From Candidatus Latescibacteria bacterium 4484_107 (GTDB lineage Bacteria; Latescibacterota; 4484-107): a stretch of 5,056 nucleotides of DNA. Positions 1-5,056 of this stretch are shown here, in pieces. The translations under genes and the position numbers were made by a program. Position 1 is the first letter of the stretch. Each line of letters starts with the position of its first letter. The stretch lies in assembly GCA_002059205.1 (NCBI GenBank), contig MVCQ01000151.1, positions 1-5,056 on the forward strand. Direction: 5' to 3'. The notes under the pieces were generated by a model. It saw nothing but the letters and a program-made list of their open reading frames with translations, ran no database searches and was not told the origin of the DNA.

Positions 1-1365
1 GGACGGGCGGCGTATTTTCTGATCGTGGACACGGATACGATGGCGGTCAAAGCGATCCGCAATCCCAATCTGGAGGCCCTTTTGGGGGCCGGAATCCAGT
101 CCGCCGAGTTGGTGGCGCGCGAGGGTGCGGAGGTCGTGCTCACCGGTGAATGCGGCGTCCATGCCTTCGATGCGTTGTCTCGTCTCGGGGTTAAGGTGGT
201 GACGGGCGTAACGGGACTGGCTTCGGATGCGATCCGAACGTTTGCTCAGGGGAATGCTTCTTTTGCCTCGGAGCCCAACATCGCCTGTCCCGCCACGTGT
301 TCCGCTGCGGACTGTTCGGCCTGCCAGTTGGCTCCGTCACCATCCGGGAAGGCTGAGGGCGCGACGGAGACGAAGGCGGTCTCCGAACCGGAGGATCTGG
401 AGCGGCTGATCCGCCGGATCACGGACGAGGTGCTGAAGCGGCTTGGGCAATCCGGCGAACCCACGATCCCGGAGGGGGGAACGGAGGAGAAAATCACCGT
501 TCCTTCCAGGAAGAAGCTCCATCCGGGCCTCGTATTGGCCATAGTCAGCGGCAAAGGCGGCACGGGAAAGACGACGGTGGCGGTCAGCCTGGCTCTGAGC
601 CTGAAGGAGCCGGTGCATTTTCTGGATTGCGACGTGGAGGAACCAAACGCGCATCTCTTCCTGCTTCCCCGAACTAGCGATACGAGGACGGTTCAAGTGT
701 CCGTCCCCGTATTTGATCTGGCCCGCTGCGACTATTGCGGTCAATGCGCCGACTTTTGCCGCTTCAACGCGATTGCCGTGGCCAACGGGAAGCTCGTGTT
801 TTTTGAGGAACTATGCCGTTCGTGCGAAGGATGCTTTCTCGTGTGCCCCAAAGACGCCATCTCGAAGGGGGAGCGCGAAGTCGGACGGATCAAGGTTGGG
901 GAGACGGGCACGCTTCGGTTCTACGGAGGGCAGTTGCACGTCGGCGAGCAGGCAGTCGGGCCGATCATCCGTCAGATCAAAGAGGCGCAGGATGGCAAGG
1001 AGATCAACATCCTCGACTGCGCACCGGGTGTGGGTCCGGCGGTGCTCACGTCGGTGTGGGATGCGGATTTTTGCCTTCTCGTCACAGAACCTACGCCGTT
1101 CGGTCTGAACGATCTGAAGTTGTCGGGCAAGGCATTGGAAATGTTGGGCGTTCCGTTCGGCGTGGTCATCAACCGGGATGGCATCGGCGACGACGAAGTG
1201 GCGCGTTTCTGCGCCGACAACGAAATCCCCGTCCTGCTGAAGATCCCGCACGATCCGGAGATCGCGAAGGGCTATGCCCGGGGCATCCCGCTGGTCCGCC
1301 AGGATGCAAAATGGATTCCCGTTTTTCAGGGGCTTTGGAAAGCCGTTCAGGAGCGGTGCGCATAG
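1..1365 (+). CDS. NifX/ORP-like metal-cluster domain fused to a MinD-type ATPase with inserted 2x[4Fe-4S] ferredoxin (5' end outside window)
   Basis: The frame is open to base 1 and the visible peptide begins GRAAYFLIVDTDTM, which looks like the tail of the 'FGRA' strand of the NifX/NifB-type cluster-binding domain. The GTG at 25 is therefore internal and the true start lies off the left edge. Numbering from the codon at 25, residues 1-80 carry the rest of that domain (GAGIQ at 21-25, GVHAF at 44-48). A linker has C88, C92, C97 and C100, then a charged helix (about 121-142). The ATPase follows: deviant Walker A SGKGGTGKTT at 175-184, DCDVEEPN at 201-208, ferredoxin cysteines C235/C238/C241/C245 and C264/C267/C270/C274, DCAPGVG at 331-337, and TEPT at 354-357. 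COG1149-type proteins couple ATP hydrolysis to handling iron-sulfur or mixed-metal clusters in the cytoplasm; the exact substrate here is unknown. A paralogous ATPase follows after 109 bases, so co-transcription is possible. Confidence 0.9.
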   Translation, partial: GRAAYFLIVDTDTMAVKAIRNPNLEALLGAGIQSAELVAREGAEVVLTGECGVHAFDALSRLGVKVVTGVTGLASDAIRTFAQGNASFASEPNIACPATCSAADCSACQLAPSPSGKAEGATETKAVSEPEDLERLIRRITDEVLKRLGQSGEPTIPEGGTEEKITVPSRKKLHPGLVLAIVSGKGGTGKTTVAVSLALSLKEPVHFLDCDVEEPNAHLFLLPRTSDTRTVQVSVPVFDLARCDYCGQCADFCRFNAIAVANGKLVFFEELCRSCEGCFLVCPKDAISKGEREVGRIKVGETGTLRFYGGQLHVGEQAVGPIIRQIKEAQDGKEINILDCAPGVGPAVLTSVWDADFCLLVTEPTPFGLNDLKLSGKALEMLGVPFGVVINRDGIGDDEVARFCADNEIPVLLKIPHDPEIAKGYARGIPLVRQDAKWIPVFQGLWKAVQERCA

Positions 1366-1379
1366 AAAGAGCAAAAAGT

Positions 1380-1414
1380 GCAAAATGCAAAATGCAAAAT
1401 GCAAAATGCCAAAT
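1380..1414. repeat. Heptanucleotide tandem repeat (GCAAAAT)4 plus a degenerate fifth unit
   Basis: Four perfect head-to-tail copies of GCAAAAT run from 1380 to 1407, followed by a degenerate copy GCCAAAT at 1408-1414. A partial unit (GCAAAAA) lies just upstream at 1371-1377. The array sits in the 109-base gap between the two MinD-type ATPase genes. It is followed by a run of nine C at 1416-1424 and by TCACGTT TCACGTG, again 7-periodic, at 1425-1438. The rest of the gap (1441-1474) is T/C-rich and ends in a weak AGG 7 bases before the next start. I see no convincing promoter or terminator here. It resembles the short tandemly repeated repetitive (STRR) heptamers known from cyanobacteria, but that is only an analogy. 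Confidence 0.85.
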
Positions 1415-1474
1415 TCCCCCCCCCTCACGTTTCACGTGTCTTTTTCTTCGTGTCTCCGTGGTATAGGTTAAACT

Positions 1475-2347
1475 ATGAAACAACTCACCATCATCAGCGG
1501 TAAAGGCGGGACGGGAAAGACCACGCTCGCTTCGGCCTTTATGGCGCTGGCCCGGGAGGCGATCCTGGTGGATGCGGACGTGGATGCGCCGGACTTGCGT
1601 CTTGTGATGCGTCCGGAGTTCGTCGAACAGGAGGACGTCGGAGGCGGCGAGGTCGCCCGGATCATCCCGGAGAAATGCACGTACTGCGGCCAATGTGAGA
1701 CCGCGTGCGTCTTTCGCGCCATCGACGAGTTCTGGGTGAGTCCGCTCTTCTGTCGGGGATGCGCGGTCTGCACGCTGGTGTGCCCGTCGGATGCCATCGA
1801 GATGCTTCCTAAAACGCTGGGGCAGGTGCTCGTTGGACGGACGGCTTACGGGCCTTTTGTGTATCCCCGGATGCACATCGGCGAGAGCGGGACCGGGCGG
1901 TTTATCACGGCGCTTCGCAACAAAGCCCGGGAGATCAGGACGAGGGAAAACAAGGCCCTTACGATCATTGACGGCTCCCCGGGCATCGGATGCTCGCTGA
2001 TCGCCTCGATCAGTGGCGTGGACGCGGTGTTGGCGGTGACCGAACCCACGTTGTCGGGTATGCACGATCTGGAGCGCGTCCTCGACGTGGCGGCTCATTT
2101 CGGGATTTCGGCCCGGGTCTGCGTCAACAAGTTTGACATCCACGAGCGGAACACCGCCCGGATCGAAGCCTTCTGTCGGGATCGGGGCGTGGAGAGCGTC
2201 GGGCGCATTCCGTACGATCCGGAGGTGAGCCGGAGCCTGGCGCGGGGGAAGCATATCCTGGAGTCGGACAGAATCGGTGTGATCGAGGCCATCGAGAACG
2301 TCTGGCGCAACGTGTCGGATGGGCTTTATCAAAATGGATCGGGATAG
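1475..2347 (+). CDS. MinD-superfamily P-loop ATPase with inserted 2x[4Fe-4S] ferredoxin domain, stand-alone
   Basis: This 290-residue protein starts directly with the ATPase fold. The deviant Walker A SGKGGTGKTT lies at 8-17, with signature Lys10 and catalytic Lys15. An aspartate cluster follows at D33, D35 and D37. A bacterial-type ferredoxin is inserted at about 65-110 (C68/C71/C74/C78 and C93/C96/C99/C103), enough ligands for two [4Fe-4S] clusters. DGSPGIG at 166-172 is the second nucleotide-site loop and TEPT at 189-192 is the family strand. The length and layout match COG1149-like proteins, which occur as tandem pairs in anaerobes. It is the paralogue of the upstream gene without that gene's NifX-like part, so the two may form a heterodimer; this is inferred. 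The ATG at 1475 lacks a strong Shine-Dalgarno sequence (only AGG at 1465-1467), which may mean coupling to the upstream gene or weak initiation. A real metal-cluster substrate cannot be named from sequence. Confidence 0.92.
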   Translation: MKQLTIISGKGGTGKTTLASAFMALAREAILVDADVDAPDLRLVMRPEFVEQEDVGGGEVARIIPEKCTYCGQCETACVFRAIDEFWVSPLFCRGCAVCTLVCPSDAIEMLPKTLGQVLVGRTAYGPFVYPRMHIGESGTGRFITALRNKAREIRTRENKALTIIDGSPGIGCSLIASISGVDAVLAVTEPTLSGMHDLERVLDVAAHFGISARVCVNKFDIHERNTARIEAFCRDRGVESVGRIPYDPEVSRSLARGKHILESDRIGVIEAIENVWRNVSDGLYQNGSG

Positions 2348-2355
2348 TCGGGATG

Positions 2356-2384
2356 GATTCGATTCGGATCGGATCGGGCGTTTT
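2356..2384 (+). terminator. Weak candidate intrinsic terminator after the ATPase pair
   Basis: Bases 2356-2363 can pair with 2368-2375 to give an 8-bp stem (one G-T wobble) around the four-base loop TCGG. Five bases later there is a short T run (TTTT at 2381-2384). It starts 9 bases after the stop of the second ATPase and precedes a predicted promoter, which is the expected place for a terminator. The T tract is short and offset from the stem and the stem is only moderately GC-rich, so read-through is likely. The surrounding GATCG/GATTCG-rich stretch also looks like a degenerate simple repeat. Confidence 0.35.
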
Positions 2385-2401
2385 GGGAATGGAAAAAAGG
2401 C

Positions 2402-2430
2402 TTGCTAAATAGGGATTGTAAGGTTATATT
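2402..2430 (+). promoter_or_regulatory. Predicted sigma70-type promoter for the lipoprotein gene
   Basis: A -35-like TTGCTA (2402-2407, 4 of 6 consensus positions) is followed after exactly 17 bases by a -10-like TATATT (2425-2430, 5 of 6). This would start transcription near 2437 and leave a leader of about 80 bases before the ATG at 2519. The stretch is clearly more A/T-rich than its surroundings. A short dyad, GGTT (2422-2425) and AACC (2432-2435), overlaps the -10 box, and GTAAGG occurs on both sides (2418-2423 and 2436-2441). Either could be a protein-binding site, but this is weak. The call rests on pattern only. Confidence 0.5.
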
Positions 2431-2500
2431 AAACCGTAAGGACTCTTAGAGGTATTTCCAAAAATTAACGAGTAACACCCATCATCCATCGAAATCAGGA

Positions 2501-2510
2501 AGGGAGGTGA
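2501..2510 (+). promoter_or_regulatory. Strong Shine-Dalgarno sequence that sets the lipoprotein start
   Basis: AGGGAGGTGA at 2501-2510 matches the anti-Shine-Dalgarno consensus almost perfectly and ends 8 bases before the ATG at 2519. An in-frame GTG at 2507 lies inside this motif and so is not the start. The strength of the site suggests an abundantly made protein. Confidence 0.85.
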
Positions 2511-2518
2511 ACTACGTA

Positions 2519-3139
2519 ATGCGGATAAAGAGCATATTAACGGTTTGTTCGGTTCTGGTGTTGTTTCTGTTGATCTCCGGGTGCGCCAAGCCGCCGACGT
2601 TGGAGATCGATGCGGCCAAGGCTGCGATCCAGGCCGCGAAGGCCGCAGAGGCCGACGTCTATGCCGCGAGTCAATTCGCAGCGGCACAGAAGGCGTTGGC
2701 GGATGCGGAAGCCAAGGTAACCGGCAAGCAGTATGAGCTGGCCAAAACCGCTGCGATTCAGGCCAAAGAAAAGGCGGATGCGGCGAAGGCGGCTGCGGGG
2801 CCCAGCAAGGCCAAAGCGAAGGCTAAGGCGGAAGAAGCATTGGCCGGGGCGAAAGCGGAAGTGGCCGGGGTCAAGGAACAGATTGCGAATGCCCCTAAGA
2901 AGGCCGATCTCGGCACGCTCGAATCGGATCTGGAGCAGGTAGAACAGGGACTCTCCGATGCCGATGCGGCCTATAATAGGGAGGATTACAAGGGCGCTGC
3001 TTCCAAGGCTGAGATTATCAAGCGGAACGCAGCAGAGATCGGTGAATCGGTGCAAATCGCGCTCGACACGTATGCAGCGGAACTCCTGAAACGGCAGTCG
3101 CAGTGGTACGAGGGCGCCAGAAAGAAGCAATGCCCTTGA
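2519..3139 (+). CDS. Ala/Lys-rich helical lipoprotein, DUF4398-like
   Basis: This is a 206-residue precursor starting at ATG 2519, chosen because the strong ribosome binding site at 2501-2510 is correctly spaced for it. Residues 1-21 are a signal peptide with R2 and K4, a hydrophobic core (about 5-20) and the lipobox ISG|C, so C22 would be lipidated. Position +2 is Ala, which in proteobacteria usually means outer-membrane sorting. Residues 28-92 resemble DUF4398: Ala-rich helices with a central Y..A..F.AAQKALADAE pattern followed by YELAKTAAIQAKEKAD. Residues 95-125 are a low-complexity Ala/Lys helix. Residues 130-185 hold a second similar module (AYNREDYKGAASKAE at 151-165). The mature protein should be almost entirely alpha-helical, probably coiled coil, in the periplasm. 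DUF4398 proteins have no settled biochemical role, and a structural envelope function is only a guess. A single Cys lies near the C-terminus (C205). It has its own predicted promoter and appears to be monocistronic. Confidence 0.88.
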   Translation: MRIKSILTVCSVLVLFLLISGCAKPPTLEIDAAKAAIQAAKAAEADVYAASQFAAAQKALADAEAKVTGKQYELAKTAAIQAKEKADAAKAAAGPSKAKAKAKAEEALAGAKAEVAGVKEQIANAPKKADLGTLESDLEQVEQGLSDADAAYNREDYKGAASKAEIIKRNAAEIGESVQIALDTYAAELLKRQSQWYEGARKKQCP

Positions 3140-3204
3140 GCCGACCAGCGTATCGCGGAAACGGGCGAAGCGGCGAAAGATTCACACCTGCGATAGGGAT
3201 GCCA

Positions 3205-3247
3205 ATTCGTCCGATCCGTCGGACAGTTCATTCGTCCGATCCGTCGG
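3205..3247. repeat. Two 18-bp direct repeats with hairpin potential, 25-bp spacing
   Basis: ATTCGTCCGATCCGTCGG occurs exactly at 3205-3222 and again at 3230-3247, with 7 different bases between. In the first copy GTCCGA (3209-3214) pairs perfectly with TCGGAC (3219-3224) around the loop TCCG. The second copy can form a similar but imperfect stem. The repeats lie 65 bases after the lipoprotein stop. No T run follows either stem, so a classical terminator is unlikely. They look like a dispersed intergenic microrepeat or a protein-binding pair. Confidence 0.8.
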
Positions 3248-3296
3248 CCGGTTTCGAGGCTTGAAACACTTGGGGCGAAGGGTGAGAGATAAGCGG

Positions 3297-3362
3297 TTTC
3301 GTCTTTCGTTCTTCGCCCTTTGACTTTTACAATGAGCAATGAGTAATGAACAATGAACAATG
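3297..3362. repeat. Degenerate 7-bp-periodic array upstream of recN
   Basis: The stretch splits into consecutive heptamers: TTTCGTC, TTTCGTT, CTTCGCC, CTTTGAC, TTTTACA, ATGAGCA, ATGAGTA, ATGAACA, ATGAACA, then a partial ATG. The last four full units are near-identical. The unit differs from the GCAAAAT array at 1380-1414 but the period is the same. Stop-free frames across it are a by-product of the repeat and do not indicate a gene. Confidence 0.7.
3320..3347 (+). promoter_or_regulatory. Possible weak promoter for recN
   Basis: TTGACT (3320-3325, 5 of 6 for a -35 box) is followed after 16 bases by AGTAAT (3342-3347, 4 of 6 for a -10 box). It lies inside the heptamer array, so the match may be chance, but no better candidate is seen between the lipoprotein stop and recN. 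I found no recognisable LexA box (neither CTG-N10-CAG nor GAAC-N4-GTTC) near it. Confidence 0.25.
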
Positions 3363-3427
3363 CTTCCCCCCAGCCGCCCCAATTCGGGGAGGGGGAGAAG
3401 GGAATTGCTCATTATTCATTGCTATTG
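3330..3427. repeat. 98-bp imperfect palindromic element ending at the recN ribosome binding site
   Basis: Three nested sets of arms form one long hairpin. Outer arms 3330-3354 and 3404-3427 match as inverted repeats at 22 of 24 positions with one bulged base. Middle arms CTTC+CCCCC (3363-3371) pair with GGGGG (3391-3395) and GAAG (3397-3400) around a bulged A at 3396. Inner CCCC (3377-3380) pairs with GGGG (3386-3389) around the loop AATTC. No coding potential is seen. The shape fits a REP- or MITE-like non-autonomous palindromic element; I see no transposase and no obvious target-site duplication. The recN Shine-Dalgarno begins where the right arm ends. Confidence 0.75.
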
Positions 3428-3436
3428 AGGGCGCTT

Positions 3437-5056
3437 ATGCTCCGCGCATTGCACATCCAGAATTTTGCACTGATCGAGGACATTGAAGTCGAATTCGGCG
3501 AGGGCTTCAACGTGATCACCGGGGAGACCGGAGCAGGCAAATCCATCCTGATCGGAGCGCTGAGCCTGATCCTCGGGGAGCGGAGCCGTTCGGAGGGGGT
3601 GCGCAAGGGAGCGAAAAAATCCCTCGTGGAAGGCCTTTTTCATCTCGCCGGAAACGACCGGGTGATCCGGGCCATCGCGGACCTCGGCGTGGAAATAGAA
3701 GACGAATTGATCCTCCGGCGGGAGATCGAAGCAGGGGGGCGGGGGCGCTGCTTCGCCAACGATCGCGCCATCACCGTGCGCACGCTCAAATCCATAGGCG
3801 ATCTGTTGGTGGACCTGCACGGCCAGCACGACCATCAGGCGCTTTTGCGCGTGGAGACCCATCTGGAATTTCTGGATCGCTTCGGCGGGCTCGAACCCCT
3901 GGTGGAACAGACGGGAGCGGCTTACAGGAAGCTATTGGAATGGAATGAGCGCTTGGAGGCGCTCCAAAATCACAAAGAAGCCGCGGAACAACGAAGAGAA
4001 CTGTATGCCTTTCAACTCCGGGAGATCGCGGAGGCGGATCCCCAGCCCGGTGAAGTCGTCCAACTCGAACACGAGCGCACACTCTTAGAGCACAGCGAAC
4101 AACTGATACAGGCGGCGCTGTCGCTGTCCCAGCTTTTGTACGACGGCGATGATTCCATCGCGGATCGTCTCGGAGCCGGAGAACATCTTCTAGAGGAGGC
4201 GGTTCGGGACGATACACAGTTGACGGAACGGATGGAAACCTATCGCGGAGTCGTGTACGAGATCGAGGATCTGGCCGCGTTTTTCCGGAATTACGCCGAT
4301 GGCATGGAGCGCGACCCCGGCCGTCTCGAGGAGGTGCGCGAACGGTTGGCCCTTTTGAAGCGGATCGAGAAGAAATACGGAGGCACGTTAGAGGCGGTGC
4401 TGGAACGTAAAACCTTTCTCGAAAACGAACTGCAAAGCGTGGAGAATCTGGAGGTGCAGATCGAGGCTACGCGGCAGCGCATCGCCGAGGCCACGACCGC
4501 GTTTTCCGAACGATGCGACCGGCTTTCAAAAAAACGACACAAGATCGCCGACCCACTGAGCCGGAAGATCGAAGAGGCATTGAAAGATTTGGGTATGGCG
4601 GACGCCTCGTTCGAGGTGCGTTTAACCACGGAAACGGATCCGGAGGGATTGGCCCAAATCAACGGAGAACGGTTCCGCGCGGGCGAAAAAGGGATCGAGG
4701 CCGGCGAGTTTTACATCGCCACCAACGTGGGGGAAGCCCGCATGCCCCTGGCCCGAATCGCTTCCGGCGGCGAGATCTCCCGGATTATGCTCGCGCTCAA
4801 ATCCATTTTGGCCGAAGGAGACGCCATTTCCACATGCGTCTTCGACGAAATTGACATCGGCATCTCCGGTCGGATCGCCGAAGCTGTGGGACGCAAGCTG
4901 CACTTGCTCTCTCAATCCCGTCAGACGATCTCCATCACGCATCTGCCCCAGATCGCCGCACTCGCGGACGTTCACTTCAGGGTGAAAAAGGAAGTCGGGG
5001 GCGCGCGCACCCGCACGGAGGTTGTGTCTCTAAACGAAGACGAGCGCGTCGAGGAG
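3437..5056 (+). CDS. recN: DNA repair protein RecN (3' end outside window)
   Basis: A frame of 540 codons runs without a stop from ATG 3437 to the right edge. RecN is an SMC-like ATPase that acts early in recombinational repair of double-strand breaks, tethering DNA ends with RecA. The N-terminus MLRALHIQNFALIEDIEVEF is typical. Walker A GETGAGKS lies at 29-36 and the RecN-conserved HGQHDHQ at 128-134. A long Glu/Arg-rich coiled-coil arm spans about 150-370. The ABC signature SGGE is at 443-446, Walker B CVFDEID at 467-473, and the switch histidine in THLPQIAALAD at 502. The visible end (DERVEE) matches the conserved stretch just before the normal C-terminus, so only some 15-25 residues should be missing from the usual 550-570. 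GAGGG at 3427-3431 gives a reasonable Shine-Dalgarno 5 bases before the ATG. All key residues are present, so it should be functional. Confidence 0.97.
   Translation, partial: MLRALHIQNFALIEDIEVEFGEGFNVITGETGAGKSILIGALSLILGERSRSEGVRKGAKKSLVEGLFHLAGNDRVIRAIADLGVEIEDELILRREIEAGGRGRCFANDRAITVRTLKSIGDLLVDLHGQHDHQALLRVETHLEFLDRFGGLEPLVEQTGAAYRKLLEWNERLEALQNHKEAAEQRRELYAFQLREIAEADPQPGEVVQLEHERTLLEHSEQLIQAALSLSQLLYDGDDSIADRLGAGEHLLEEAVRDDTQLTERMETYRGVVYEIEDLAAFFRNYADGMERDPGRLEEVRERLALLKRIEKKYGGTLEAVLERKTFLENELQSVENLEVQIEATRQRIAEATTAFSERCDRLSKKRHKIADPLSRKIEEALKDLGMADASFEVRLTTETDPEGLAQINGERFRAGEKGIEAGEFYIATNVGEARMPLARIASGGEISRIMLALKSILAEGDAISTCVFDEIDIGISGRIAEAVGRKLHLLSQSRQTISITHLPQIAALADVHFRVKKEVGGARTRTEVVSLNEDERVEE

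Noticed and set aside
1..1365. Calling the first gene nifH, nifX or minD
   Set aside because: It shares folds with these but the domain combination with a ferredoxin insert is different, so a gene symbol would mislead.
1380..1414. CRISPR-like array
   Set aside because: The units are only 7 bp and abut each other with no spacers.
1425..1445. Terminator between the two ATPase genes (CACG/CGTG dyad followed by TTTTT)
   Set aside because: The stem is only 4 bp with a 5-base loop and looks like two heptamer repeat units. It is too weak to call.
811..1466. Overlapping frames on both strands across the ferredoxin part of the first ATPase (813-1466 plus, 811-1428 minus)
   Set aside because: Both run over conserved ATPase codons and into the GCAAAAT repeat. 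The compositions are unlike a real protein and no ribosome binding site is seen.
1169..2332. Long minus-strand open frame (387 codons) opposite the two ATPase genes
   Set aside because: It lies antisense to well-supported ATPase genes and crosses the intergenic heptamer repeat. Its translation is Arg/His/Pro-rich with no recognisable domain, typical of a shadow frame in GC-rich DNA.
3251..3267. Hairpin GTTTCGA / TTGAAAC as a terminator of the lipoprotein gene
   Set aside because: The 7-bp stem (one wobble) is real but is not followed by a T run and lies more than 110 bases after the stop. A transcription-ending role is unsupported.
3182..3412. Short minus-strand frames in the gap before recN
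   Set aside because: The translation simply reads the direct repeats and heptamers (for example HCSLLIAHC). No homology or start signal supports a gene.
3786..4975. Several frames on both strands inside recN
   Set aside because: The RecN reading frame is continuous with all ATPase motifs across this stretch, so these are shadows.

Overview
The window is GC-rich, bacterial-looking DNA with four protein genes, all on the + strand, separated by repeat-bearing intergenic regions. The first gene is cut by the left edge and the last by the right edge. Two ferredoxin-bearing MinD-type ATPases suggest an anaerobic or facultatively anaerobic metabolism. A lipoprotein with a lipobox suggests a Gram-negative envelope. 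I cannot assign a phylum from the sequence. The gene content and the short intergenic microrepeats would fit a deltaproteobacteria-like lineage or an uncultured candidate phylum, but that is inference.

Region 1 (1-2347) holds two tandem paralogous P-loop ATPases of the MinD superfamily with an inserted two-cluster ferredoxin domain (COG1149-like). The first carries at its N-terminus a NifX/NifB-type iron-molybdenum cluster-binding domain (dinitrogenase FeMo-cofactor family, also the fold of the orange protein ORP). A cysteine-bearing linker (C-x3-C-x4-C-x2-C) joins the two parts. The second is a stand-alone ATPase. Such pairs next to ORP/NifX-like proteins are known in sulfate reducers and other anaerobes. 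A joint role in metal-sulfur cluster assembly or delivery, or in the ORP-type complex linked to cell division, is plausible but not shown here.

Region 2 (2348-3139) has a weak terminator-like dyad, then a predicted sigma70-type promoter with 17-bp spacing and a strong Shine-Dalgarno sequence. These lead into a small Ala/Lys-rich, helical, DUF4398-like lipoprotein that appears to be its own transcription unit.

Region 3 (3140-3436) is a 297-base gap without a credible gene. It is filled with small repeats: two 18-bp direct repeats with hairpin potential, a run of 7-bp-periodic units, and a roughly 98-bp imperfect palindrome that ends at the recN ribosome binding site.

Region 4 (3437-5056) is recN, the SMC-like double-strand-break repair ATPase. 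It is open to the right edge and lacks only its last residues. It shows the Walker A, signature, Walker B and switch-histidine motifs.

The least explained features are the fused NifX/Cys-linker/MinD-ferredoxin protein and the repeat elements: 7-bp-periodic arrays in two separate intergenic gaps and the long palindrome before recN.
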